The translations under genes and the position numbers were made by a program. The notes under the pieces are model-generated. The model did not search any database. It was not told where the DNA came from and saw nothing but the letters and a program-made list of their open reading frames with translations. From Tribonema minus (lineage: Eukaryota; Sar; Xanthophyceae; Tribonematales; Tribonemataceae): a stretch of 64,000 bases of DNA. The stretch spans positions 558,001 to 622,000 of the forward strand of contig JAFCMP010000515.1 in the NCBI GenBank assembly GCA_017506865.1, in the 5' to 3' direction. Position 1 is the first letter of the stretch. The number at the start of each line of letters is the position of its first letter. Shown in pieces: positions 10,955-21,103 of this stretch.

Positions 10955-13900
10955 TTATTTCAGGAAGTCGAAACTGGTTCCACTGTGATCCAATGCGTTG
11001 CCGCTGCCTCCGCTGACGCCGCCGTCCAGACCCGCAAATGGGTCAAGCCCCTGTAGCGATTGCTGTTGCAATGACGGCGGTTGCTGCACTGGCTGGCCCC
11101 AAACCGACTGCATTGAATACGGCTGCTGCTGCTGCTGCTGCTGCTGTGTATACTGCTGCTGCTGTGTGAAGTGCTGCTGCTGGTGCTGTAGTTGTGGCGC
11201 AGGGGCAGGCGCAAATGACCACGGCTGCTGCTGCTGCTGCTGCTGCTGTGGTTGCTGCTGCCGCTGCTGCAGCGGAAGCTGCATCTGAAGCAACCCCCCG
11301 CCACCGCTGCCGCTGCCTAAACTGCCAGCACCGCCGCCCAACCCGCCTGCTGTTCCGCCCGAACCCGGAAAGGGATATGGTATGCGAGGCACAGTCGCAG
11401 CCCCTGCGCCGCTGCCGCCGCTGCCGCTGCTCAGCCCACCAAAACCGCTGAATCCGCCCGCGCCGCCGCCGCCGCCGCTCTTGCCGCCGCCGCCGCCAAC
11501 CAGCTGCGCCTGCAGCGTCTCAATCTCGCGCTGCGTCTGCTGCAGCTCCGCCTCCACAGACCGCGCCCCTCCGCCAGCTGCGCCGCTGCCGCCGAATGCC
11601 ATGTGACCGGCGCCAGCGCCCGCGGCGGCGCCTGCGCGCTGCAGCGGCGCGAAATCGTCCAGCTCTGACGCCAACAACCCGCTGCTTCCGGCGCCGCCGC
11701 TGCCGCGCCTCTGCTGCTGCGCGCCCGGCCCTGCTGACAGACCGCCGAGCGCGCCGAAGCCTGCGCTGAGAGCGCCTGCGCCGTTGCTGGCGGCGCTGCT
11801 GCCGCCGCCGCCGCTCGTGAACGGCCCCGCCGAAGCAGTAAAGTCCGCAAAGGCGTCCATGCCGGAAGATGTGGCGGCGGAGGCGCCGAGCGCTGCGCCA
11901 GCGCCGCTCGCCGGCTTGAAGTTGAGCGCTGCCGCAGGCGCGGCCGCAGCGGCGGGCGGCGCGTAGGGCTGCGTCTGCAGCGGCCGTTGGGGGGCGGGCG
12001 CGGCGGCGGCGCTGGCCCTGGGGGCGGGGGTCTTGGAGGAGCCGGAGGAGCCGCTGGGCTTGTGCTTGGGCGGCTGCACGAATATGGAGGACAGGCCGCT
12101 GGCGAGCCTGCATGGGCGGTAGAAAGCGGAGAGCGCGAGTCAATGAGTGTGGCTGCTGTGCGCTGCTGCCGCAGCGTGGTGCACGCGCTGCTGCCATGCA
12201 GAATCAATGCAACGCGTTGCACAGAGCCAATGGCGGAAGGCGCGATTGTCCGCATCGCTCGGCAGGGCAGCAGCGCTCAGGCGAAGCCTGTGTCACGTGG
12301 CTTGTGCAGCCGCGCGCAATGCTGTGAGGCCTCCCTGACGCCTTGACGAACAGCAGCGTCACCCACCCGCAGCACCATCATAGAGCTGCTGGTGTGAAAG
12401 GCGACTGCGCTGCGGCACATGGATTGCTGCCAGCATCTGGCTGGTTTGGATTAGGGTTAGGTTTATGTAGGGTGTACATGTAGGACGTGCGTGGACGAAA
12501 GCGGATGCTCACACAGTACACAGCAGTCAAGTTCCCCCTGACAGCGTACTTGGCTCTATGATCATTCGTTTTGCGCACTGCCGCAGCTTCCACCATGTGG
12601 TACCGCCGCCCGAGTCGAAGGCAGAGGGGCCACGCCTGCACAAGCATGCGCAGTTTCAGCACTGCTCACCGGCTCTGAACCCTGACAAGCAAACCAGCGA
12701 CAATTGAGATGGGCACTGCCACAGCCACAAGTGGATGCTAACAGAACATGCGCGAGAGCGGTCAGCATCATTATACACCACATGCTCGCTCACCGCGCGG
12801 CGTAGCCCTCTGGCTCTCTGCCCTTGCTGTCGGAAGTGCTGCTGCCTCCGCCGCTGCCGCTGCCGGCGCCGCCGCCACTGCCGCTGGCGGCAGAGGTCTC
12901 TTCCAGAGACGGTGCGGAGCGGCCGTTGGGCTCCGCAAGGACGGCTGCTCGCTGAGCAGTGATGGCCATCTCCATCAGAGCCTGACATGCAGGCAGCAAA
13001 TGGCGACGACGCGCATTGAAATTCGCTGGTCAGCGCGCATGCGCTTGTCGCAGATGCCATTTGATTGTGAGAGACGGTGCTAGCCATGCCCACCAGCGCC
13101 CGACGTGCTGCCAATGACGATGAGTCAAGTCAGCGCTCGTCGTCATGCGATGGACGCGTTGCGTGACACTGCCGTGATAGCCAACTCTTTAACAACGCCA
13201 GGCATGGCATGAGTGATGGTGAGTTGCACTTGAACGACATGGCATGGGCTGAGAAGCTTTTGCACAATGCATCCGGACGCGCACAGAGCAATATGAACAC
13301 CGTCCTTCTGGCCGAGGAGTGGACCGAACGCACCTAACCCTGACCCAAAGCCTCATCTAACCCTAAAGCTAACCCCCACCCAGATCCGTCCCTACTAAAC
13401 GATGGACAGGGGGGTGCCTGGACGTCCTGAGTTCTGATGGTGGCAGCGCTCATTGTGCGGACTGCGCAGTCACAACAACAGCGAGTCTGCCTGGCAAGTC
13501 ATTCATAAGCAACGACGCCAACACGCGCAGCCGGCGCCGCGCCGTAGCACAGAAACATCGCCAGCAGCAACGCACACAAGTGCGGCCTGCTACTAAGATT
13601 CCAGCGCCACCGTCACTGAGCGCTGCGCACGCACCTGCAGCTTCGTGGCGACCATCTCGAACTGCTTCGGGTTGAGCTGCGTGTTGGCCAGTATCGGCGT
13701 GACCGCCGGCAGCACCGCGGTCGCAATGTAGGACTTGACGATGAGGTGGCGCGCGATGGCCTCGTAGCAGCCCAGGCAGCACAGCTGTGTGGCACAAAAG
13801 ATCAAAGCATAGGAAAAATCAGATCTCACGTACCAGTTGCTGATTGTGTTTATTTGTGTGTGTGTGTGCGCTGGCGTGTGCGTGTAGCAACAACGTCCAA

Positions 13901-16900
13901 CTTTGTAAAACCTCTCACAAGGGGCTCGTCTCAGACTGCGCCGCGATGCACTGCACTGCAATGCACAGCGTTGTTCTGCACTGCATTGCGTTGCACTGTG
14001 TTGCGCTGCGTTGCGCTGCACCGTCTCACGCCAACACATTCACACCCGCACACACACGCGCGCGTCATGCAGGGCAAGGACGACGAGGGGGACACGCCGC
14101 AGCTGCCGGGCAAGAGGCTTGCCAACGCGGACGACGATGGCAGCGGCAGCGACAGCGACATCAGCGATGACGGCGCCGCCCGTGCGCGTGCGCGCCGCGG
14201 CGGCGGCGGCGGCGACGGCAGCTGCAGCGATGACAAGGGCGGCGACGGCGACGGTGGCGGCGGCGGCAGCGGCAGCGCGCCTCGGTTCGCTAAGGACCGG
14301 GGCGGCAGCCGGGTGGGCACTCACTCTTTCTTTCTGCTGCGCGGTGACTGCGTGGCCGTGGAGAGGGACCTAAAGCATGCAGTGAGGTTTTGCGGCGCGG
14401 TCGACGGCGGAGCCCACAGGGGCGATGATGCTCTGTCGGACCTGTGTGTGCCTGATGATCTCGTGTCCGCGCGGCTGGTCAACGGCGCGCAGCTGCTCAG
14501 TCACGCTGCGGTGTTCACGGCCTACATGAGTAAGATAGCTCACCGAAGGTCCACACGCTCCGCACGCAGTCTCAAGGGCGTGGACTTGAAAGATGGCGAT
14601 GACGTCATGGATTTTGTGCGCACAGCCTGTGACTTTGAGAAGCTGTCTGAGCCCGGCAGGCCACTGCAGCGCCAGATGTGCCGCTTTGTGCGTAAGTCGG
14701 TGGCGATCGAGCTTGTGCGCCACCACGCAGCCAAGGCGGCCGCTGCCGCCGCCATCACCGCGGGTGGATGGGCGGCCCTGGAGGCCTGAGGCTTGAGACG
14801 CGCGCGCAAGAACGCCGACCAAATACATTTCACATACCGTGTCTCTTCTGGATGCATGCAATGTGTGAAGATCTTGGTGTTAATCATATCTTTCAAAATT
14901 CTACAACAAAGTACAATATGAAACTATGGCTTCGTAGCAGCCCAGGCACCACCGCCGTAACGCTCAGCCTCTGGCAGGCACATGAGGGCGTTGACGCGGT
15001 TGCCTTAGGTGCGCGCTCTTGACCGCCGCCCACCTGCACCGCGACCGCCTGCTCCTTTTCCAGCACAAACTTGAGGGTGGGCATGACCTGCGAAACACGC
15101 ACCAGGCGGATGACTTGAAATTAGCAGACTTCATGTGTGTGCTGGCGTTGTGGTGACATGGGTTGGGTTGCTGCATTGTGGTGTCACGGGGGGCAGACGC
15201 GTGCTGGTTGGCGCATGGACACACATGTATGCTTCCGTCATGCTATGTAGGCACCGCACACGTCATCAGTCACCAGCGCGTCCGGCGTGCGCGCTCCTTC
15301 AAAACAGTTGCGCGCGCGGCACAACACCCCAGGTCGGCGAAACATTCTTAGAAACTAGTCTGACCCTGTCCTTAGCCCTAACCCTACCCCTAACCTTGTT
15401 GACGATGCCCCCCGTGCCGAGCCTGTGGAAGATCTTGGCGAGGCACATGAGCGCGTTGACGCGGCTCGCCAGCTGCGCGCTCTTCACGGCGACCCAGCAG
15501 ACGCGCGGCAGCAGCTGCGCCTCCAGCGCCGCGGCGGGGTCCACGGCGCCGCTGAAGGCGTCGTCCGCGATGGCGGCGAGCGCTGCCTCCTGTGAGCGAC
15601 GGCAACAACATCAAGAAAGAAGTGAAGTTGTCAATCAGGTGCACAACATGAAGAGCGAAGTGGAGATGTCAGTGAGGCGTGACGCTGAAGGCATCGTCCG
15701 CGGTGGCGGCGAGCGCTGCCTCCTGTGAGCGACGGCAACAACATCAAGAGTGAAGTGAAGATGTCAATGCCACATACATCCGCATATGACTAGCAATGCC
15801 AGGCACATGTGCCTGACAGCAACAACATCAAAATTAAAGTGAAGTTGACAGTCAGGTGGTGGTGAATGCGACGTCCACGATGGCGGCGAGCGCTGCCTCC
15901 TGTGAGCGACGGCAACAACATCAACATTGAAGTAAAGTTGACAATTAGGTGACGGTGAAGGCGTCGTCCGCAATGGCGGCGAGCGTTACCTCCTGTGAGC
16001 GATCGCAACAACATCAAAATGAAAGTAAAGTTGTCGATCCTGCCTCCTGTGAGTGACGGCAACAACATCAAGATTAAATTGAAGCTGTCAATCAGGTGAC
16101 AGTGAAGGCGTCGTCCGCGATGACGGCGAGCGCCGCCTCCTGTGAGTGACGGCAACGGCATCAAGAGTGAAGGGCAGTTGACCATCAGGGGCAACAACAT
16201 CAAGGGTGAAGTAGTCAAGTGATGGTGAAGGCGTCGCCCGCGATCGCGGCGAGCGCCGCCTCCTGTGAGTGACGGCAACAACACCGAGAGTGTGAAGTGA
16301 TTAATATCAAGTTTGAAGTGAAGCTGTCAATCAGGGTGACAGCGAAGGCGTCGTCAGCAACCGCGGCGACCGCTGACTCCTAGCAGCGACGGCAACAGCG
16401 TCAACAGCGAAGTGAGGTGGTCGATCAGCTGACACTGCAGGCGTCGCTCGTGCCGGCGCTCAGCACCGCGTCCTGAGCGCTGGGGTGGCAACTTATGTGG
16501 CGTCGAAATTGTCATCTCAGGGAGTGTGCTGGCACGGCAACATCGATAGCGTACTTTTCAAGCGCGTGCGACGCTAAATGCGTCGTTCGCCGCGGCGGCG
16601 CCTCCTGAGCGATGGGGTGACAACATCAACAGCAACCCTTGGTTTTAAAACGAATGTTTGTCGCCAAACAGGCCGGAGCACCCCTCCTTGATTAACTTTG
16701 TCGCCCGCACAGCACCCCTCTTCAAAGAGCTTCAAAGAGCTTTGTGACCTGACCTCTGTCACCTTCAATGCCCGCCTCATTACTGGATGAAACACGAATC
16801 AGAAGATCGTAGAGCTCTGGGTAACAAGGGATGGTTAGCCGCAAGTGCCTTCCACCAATAACCGTGGTCGCCGCTGCTGCAGTCATTGGCCACGAGTCAA

Positions 16901-19900
16901 ACAGTGCCACCATAGCCACTGAATGTTTGCCACTTACGTACAGGCCCGAGCACCCCTCTTTCATCAGCTCTTGTCACCTTAGACGCAGCCCTCCATTCAG
17001 ACCTCAAATTCCGCCTCCTGAACCGCACCTGCAGGTCCGAGCACCCCTCCTTGATGAACTCGATGAGCTTTGTCACCTTGAACGCACGCCTCCTCGTGAG
17101 ATGAATGTACCCCTCCTCTTACAATAAATTATCGCCCCCTGAACCGCACCTGCAGGTCGGAGCACCCCTCCTTGATGAGCGCGCGGCTGAGCATAGGCAC
17201 AACGTGCGCGCCCGTGAACGCCGCGCCGCAGCGCGACAGCAGCAGCGGCACCAGGTCCACCAGCGCGCGCAGCGTCTCCGGCTCCTCGCGCGCCAGCGCG
17301 GGCGCGAGCCGCGCCGGCACGCCCGCGCGCGTCACCTGCGGCGGCGGCAGAGTGAACTTGGCGTTGAGGGCGCAGTTGAAGTGAAAGAGGTCGGCGACGC
17401 GAGTGAGAGAATCGCGCATGGGGCGCCGGCGCCAGCGCGAGCCGCGCTGGCACGCCCGCGCGCGTCACCTGCAGCGGCGGCAAATTGAACTTGGCTGTGG
17501 GTGCAGTTGAAGTAAATGAGGTCCGCGACACGAGTGAAACAAGTGCGCAGGGGGGGGCAGTGTCGGTGCGAGTCGCGCGGGCCTGCCCGCCCCTGTAACG
17601 TGGCAAGCGCAGCAGTGGCGGCAGCAGCAGCTAGTTCAAGGGCGCGCGTTGAAGCTGCCGATGAGCAGCGAGCGCCTCATGCGGCTGAAGCAGGGGTGAT
17701 GAATGACCATGATGCATGATGCAGCCAGCTGTTCCAGCAACGCTGCAGCTTGAGCGTGCCTGGAGAAGCCATTGACACTGATACCAGTGTCAGCAGCAGT
17801 AATGTCACACTGATCGCACCTCCATCGGCCTGCCTGCGCATGCCCGACCAGAAACCTCAAACTTCAACCTTAACTTCAAACTGCCCAGCCGTCAATCCTC
17901 AACTTGCCTCATCGGGGGTCATCCCCGCGCACACGTCCCCCACGATCGGCAGCACGAAGCTCCACAGCTTCCCCTCGTGGTAGCGCTGCGCCGCCGTCAG
18001 CAGCGACAGCATGATCGCCTCGCGCTGAACCCTGGGCGGAAACGTCCCCAGCGAGGGCCTGAAGCCCCTTAGAAACGTCGCGCCCTCCGCCGGGTCCTTC
18101 GATCCCAGCGAGTCTGCACGAGCGTGTGCGAGCAGAAGCGACACGGTGTGTGCATGCGTGTCAGCGCTCCGCAAGGTTGCAGAAGATGACAGACGCGTCT
18201 ATCTGCCGGCTGGCTTATGGAGGAACCGTGTGCAGTACGGTCAGCAGACACACGCGTGCGGCGCGAGTCACGACTGTCTGTGAGCGCCTGATAGTGTTGG
18301 ACGCAGGCGAGGACAGCGTATCACTCTCCAGGACGACCAAACAAGGGCATGTGCCCAGATTGGACGCTGCCGTGGTTGTGCTGCGTAGCGCGCAATTGCC
18401 AGAGACCGGGCCATGCCAAGCCCCCTGCTGGCCTGACCTGCCCAATGGCAAGTCACTGGCATGCGCCCCGGAAGTTCACTTCACGCCTGTACTGTACACT
18501 CCGCCTGCAAGCATGCCACCATACGCAAAGAATACGTGAAACCTTACCCTCAGCGCAACGTCAATGACATAACGCGCGTCCCCCCCCCCCCCCCCTTTCC
18601 AGCCCCTATGACACAGCAACAAATCCATCTCTAGCCCCCCCCCCCCCCTCCACCCTAGGCCTACCTACTCCCCCCTGCCACCTCACCGATGCTGCGCAGC
18701 GCGACGACCTCCGGCTGGTGGAACACGCCGCACGCGAGCGCCTGCCCCGGCGCGAGGCGCGCCGCCGGCTGCGCGGCCGCGAGCCCCAGCACCAGCTGCG
18801 CCGCGGCGTCCGGCAGCGCGGCGCCCGCCCCCTGAACTGAGCGCTGCGGCGCGCCGCCGGCAAGCGCCGCCGCGTGCGCCGCCGCCGTCGCGCCCGCGTT
18901 GAGGCGCAGCAGGCCCTCGGAGTGCACGCTGCCGCCGCCGGCGCGGCGTTTTGCGTATGCCTCGAAGGCGAGCGCGCCGAGCGCAAAGGCGTCGGAGGCG
19001 GGGGTCACGAGGGCCTCGCCGGGGGGCGCCACCGCCTCGGGGGAGGAGAAGGGGAGGAGGGGGTGGAGGCGCCAGGGGCCGTCGAGGGGGCCGCCGCCGC
19101 TGTGGAAGTGCGGGCACGCGGTCGCGTCGCCGCCATCGCGCGGGAGCTCCAGACTGTAGCCGAAGCCTGCAGCGTCGGTGGGTGGTGGTGGGGGGGTGCG
19201 TGGTGGCGGTGGGTGGGGGGGGGGGGGGTGCGAGGGGCTTCGTTGCTGACACCGGCTGGCAACTGCTAATCTTGGATCTAGCATTCACCCTAGTCCTAGC
19301 ACTACAGTGGTGCCAAGGATTGGGAGCAGCCGGCGAGTGGTGAGGTCCACACCCGCCAACACCTCAACACGCCTGCATGCCTTGGTGATTATGTAGCAAC
19401 AAACAGTCCGCCTGCAACCTTCGGAGCTGAGAGCGTGCTATTGAGTTGACACCAACCGCTCCAGGAATGTCACCTCTGCAGCACACATATGTATCTGCAA
19501 GCTTCCGCTGCGACCGCGGTCGGAACTTGAGCAGATTCATCTGCAGCCTTGTGCTGTGCACACTTCAATGCGGTGTATACTTCGCATGCAGCAGCCGCCC
19601 CGTGAAAGGACTGCTGATCACCAGAGCGACGTCGATGCTCAACACATTGATGTATATTCTGAGAAGCATTACAAATTGAAGTACAGCTGCGCCCATGTGC
19701 CCCCCATGCGCACAAGAAATTGAAGCCCCCACCTGCAAGCTTCCACTGCCCCGTGGGCGTGATGAGCAAGGACTCCGGCGCCAGGTTCAGGTGCAGGCGC
19801 CGCGCGATCGCGTGCACGTACTGCAGCGCCTCCGCCACGCTCGCCACGCCGCGCGCCACCTCATATGCCTCCAGCGCACCCGCCGCCGCTGCCGCCGCCG

Positions 19901-21103
19901 CCGCCGGCGACGACGGGGTGACGTGCCGCATGTCACCCAGCGCGTTCGCGAGCGAGCACTTGACGCGCTCCGTGACAAAGGCGAGGCCGCCGCCGCGCGC
20001 CTCTTCGAAGGTCTCGACGACGCTCACGATGCTGGGGTGCTGGTTGCGCGCGGGGGGGTGGGGGGGTGGGGGAAGGGGGGGGAGGCGTGAGGGAGCCATT
20101 GTTGAGGGTGTTGCGCGCGGTGTTGTCGAGGAGGCGGGGAGCGCAGTGTGCAAAGTTGAAGTTTGTGTGCTGAAATGGTGACCACATGCCATGCGCTGCA
20201 AGGTGCATAGCGAGTGACTCGGGGAGTGCCAGTGCAGCGCGCATTCGGAGACACGGGGGGCGGCACCCTGTGCTTTTAAGGTGTGTCCTCAGAGGGCGTC
20301 TTGGGTGATAGCGTAGACTGCAATTAGGCGCACAAGTGTTTCATGATTGGGCCAGCGGTGCCACCAGCTGTTGATCATGAGTTTGCTGTCCATTACCACT
20401 ACTTGACTCAGTGTGGACAAGCAGGAATACAACTTGCACCGCATGCCACAAAGCACCACAAAGCCCCTCATTTGCTGACGCCCATGCCATGAAGTCCACT
20501 GACATCAAGCATACTACCAATACATGCACCTAGTTATGGTGGGGAAAGTGAAGGGCGCATGGATGTGCGCACCGTCATGAGTATCGCAGCAAGGACGCAA
20601 GCGCCGATTGTGGAAGCGCTCGCTTACCCGCATGGATTTGAGGGCTTTGACCTCTCTTCTCAATATGTCCATGATCCTCTCCTTATGAGCTTTGTCCGTC
20701 ACATCTCGAAGGTCCTCGCTCTTGTTGAACACCCACACGCTCACGGGGTCGCCCGTCGCCTTGCTCCTCGCCGAGTAGATCCTCCAGAGGCAGGCGTTTC
20801 CGCTGGCGGAGGGGGGGAGAAGTTGTGTACACAAGTCAGGAGCACTGCCATGCTACACGACAATAGCTGCTGCATTAGAAACGTCAACAGAGTCGAGTAT
20901 GGCGTGGAATGGCTACTTTACACAAACGACTAGAGCAGCCAGCCCCCAAGCTTGGTCTGCGATTGAGCTGCAGCGCCCGCGAGCACAGTATGCCAATTTG
21001 ATGGAGCACCAAATGCGTACATCGACTTCACATAAAGAGTTGCTCACCCGGAAGCGCTGGGTTGGTCGGCAACATGATAGTTCTTGCTGATCTCACTGCC
21101 CAT
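10955..21103 (-). CDS. SCYL2: SCYL2-like (SCY1-like) pseudokinase, 11 exons
   Basis: Exons 21048..21103, 20628..20802, 19733..20039, 18687..19166, 17908..18113, 17150..17335, 15395..15589, 15034..15087, 13635..13784, 12794..12981 and 10955..12107 join in frame to exactly 1050 codons (1049 residues). Residues 20-340 are the kinase-like domain: GGNACLWRIYSA, VSVWVFNK (Lys46), HPSIVSVVETFEE. The catalytic loop reads LHLNLAPESLL (about 159-169, no HRD Asp) and the DFG site reads AGFG, so it should be catalytically dead, as in the family. Next comes DSLGSKDPAEGATFLRGF and a HEAT-like helical part (about 340-600: ASRVNALMCLAKIF, VLPAVTPILANTQLN). The tail (605-1049) is Gly/Ser/Gln-rich with short FADF, DDFAPL and DPFAGL motifs suited to clathrin/AP2 adaptor binding, consistent with the family's role in clathrin-coated vesicle traffic. 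Intron 5 is GC-AG. Introns hold copies of exon ends and a nested gene. Confidence 0.88.
11115..11275 (-). repeat. CAG/CTG trinucleotide tracts coding poly-Gln
   Basis: Several runs of (CTG)n on the plus strand, read as glutamine in the tail of the SCYL2-like protein, interspersed with Pro, His and Tyr. Such tracts vary in length easily by replication slippage. Confidence 0.8.
12445..12475. repeat. telomere-like TTAGGG motif in intron
   Basis: GGATTAGGGTTAGGTTTATG lies inside intron 10 of the SCYL2-like gene. It is a short degenerate TTAGGG stretch, not a chromosome end. Confidence 0.6.
13333..13385. repeat. telomere-like CCCTAA motif in intron
   Basis: CACCTAACCCTGACCC, then CATCTAACCCTAAAGCTAAC: a degenerate CCCTAA array inside intron 9 of the SCYL2-like gene. 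Confidence 0.6.
13935..14026 (+). repeat. TGC-rich short tandem repeat
   Basis: Successive CTGCATTGCG / TTGCACTGTG / TTGCGCTGCG decamer-like units just upstream of the nested plus-strand gene. Period is about 5 or 10 bases. Could be part of its promoter or just microsatellite DNA. Confidence 0.6.
14067..14789 (+). CDS. hypothetical single-exon gene nested antisense in an SCYL2 intron
   Basis: A 240-residue frame lying wholly within intron 8 of the SCYL2-like gene, on the opposite strand. It begins MQGKDDEGDTPQLPGKRL, continues with an acidic Asp/Ser/Gly-rich low-complexity part (to about residue 72), then a compact domain-like part: THSFFLLRGDCVAVERDLKH, DLVSARLVNGAQLLSHAAVF, DVMDFVRTACDFEKL and RFVRKSVAIELVRHHAAKA, ending in an Ala-rich helix. 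I do not recognise the family. The frame stays open upstream to 13746, but that part is low-complexity TGC repeat and reads through the SCYL2 exon 9 region, so the Met at 14067 is the better start. An intronless gene inside a host intron may be a retroposed copy or mobile-element product. Confidence 0.5.
   Translation: MQGKDDEGDTPQLPGKRLANADDDGSGSDSDISDDGAARARARRGGGGGDGSCSDDKGGDGDGGGGGSGSAPRFAKDRGGSRVGTHSFFLLRGDCVAVERDLKHAVRFCGAVDGGAHRGDDALSDLCVPDDLVSARLVNGAQLLSHAAVFTAYMSKIAHRRSTRSARSLKGVDLKDGDDVMDFVRTACDFEKLSEPGRPLQRQMCRFVRKSVAIELVRHHAAKAAAAAAITAGGWAALEA
14931..15033 (-). repeat. degenerate copy of SCYL2 exon 7 joined to exon 9 start
   Basis: Immediately after the exon 8 donor, the minus strand resembles an internal part of exon 7 (GCGTCAACGCCCTCATGTGC against GCGTCAACGCGCTCATGTGC) and then, from about 14955 downwards, the start of exon 9 (GCCTGGGCTGCTACGA). 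The exon 8 sequence is missing between them. It is not in an intact frame, so it is a fossil fragment. Confidence 0.7.
15365..15394. repeat. telomere-like motif abutting a splice donor
   Basis: CCTTAGCCCTAACCCTACCC followed by CTAAC touches the exon 7 donor of the SCYL2-like gene. On the coding strand the intron opens GTTAGGGGTAGGGTTAGGGC, so the donor GT itself is part of the telomere-like repeat. Confidence 0.7.
15590..16615 (-). repeat. intronic array of about nine degenerate copies of the exon 7 acceptor
   Basis: In the intron before exon 7 the real acceptor region (minus strand CTCACAG|GAGGCAGCGCTC, then GCCGCCATCGCGGACGACGC) recurs near 15690, 15880, 15970, 16045, 16115, 16235, 16355, 16445 and 16590. 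Units are about 60-190 bp apart and carry a shared spacer, on the plus strand GACGGCAACAACATCAA. Several copies keep a usable CAG acceptor and part of the exon reading frame. The exon-like part is shorter than the true exon and lacks its 3' end, so these are copies of the junction rather than of whole exons. Confidence 0.8.
16640..17100 (-). repeat. degenerate copies of the exon 6 3' end in intron 6
   Basis: The end of exon 6 (plus strand CTGCAGGTCGGAGCACCCCT then CCTTGATGA) recurs at about 17029-17075, 16942-16965 and 16672-16692, with a further partial GAGCACCCCT-like copy near 16712. Flanks such as CTTTGTCACC are also repeated. The copies lie in the intron just downstream of the exon they resemble. 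Confidence 0.7.
17296..17560 (-). repeat. tandem duplication of the exon 6 acceptor region
   Basis: Two copies, offset by about 133 bases, contain the polypyrimidine/acceptor region and the first part of exon 6 (minus strand GTGACGCGCGCGGGCGTGCC, starting at 17335 and at 17468). Only the copy at 17335 runs on into the conserved part of the exon. A third weak piece follows near 17565-17600. Confidence 0.75.

Noticed and set aside
11431..12255. Long minus-strand frames (274 and 225 codons) overlapping the SCYL2 tail
   Set aside because: They are Arg/Ala/Ser/Pro-rich shadows of the GC-rich last SCYL2 exon, whose own frame continues the conserved protein.
13746..14066. Upstream extension of the nested plus-strand frame
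   Set aside because: It reads through SCYL2 exon 9-adjacent DNA and a TGC microsatellite, giving Cys/His/Leu low complexity; the Met at 14067 starts a more natural protein.
12445..15394. Telomere-like motifs as a chromosome end
   Set aside because: They are short, degenerate, in both orientations and lie in introns of an intact gene.
15590..16615. The repeated array as a CRISPR
   Set aside because: Repeats are degenerate, unevenly spaced, derived from an exon border and in a eukaryotic intron.
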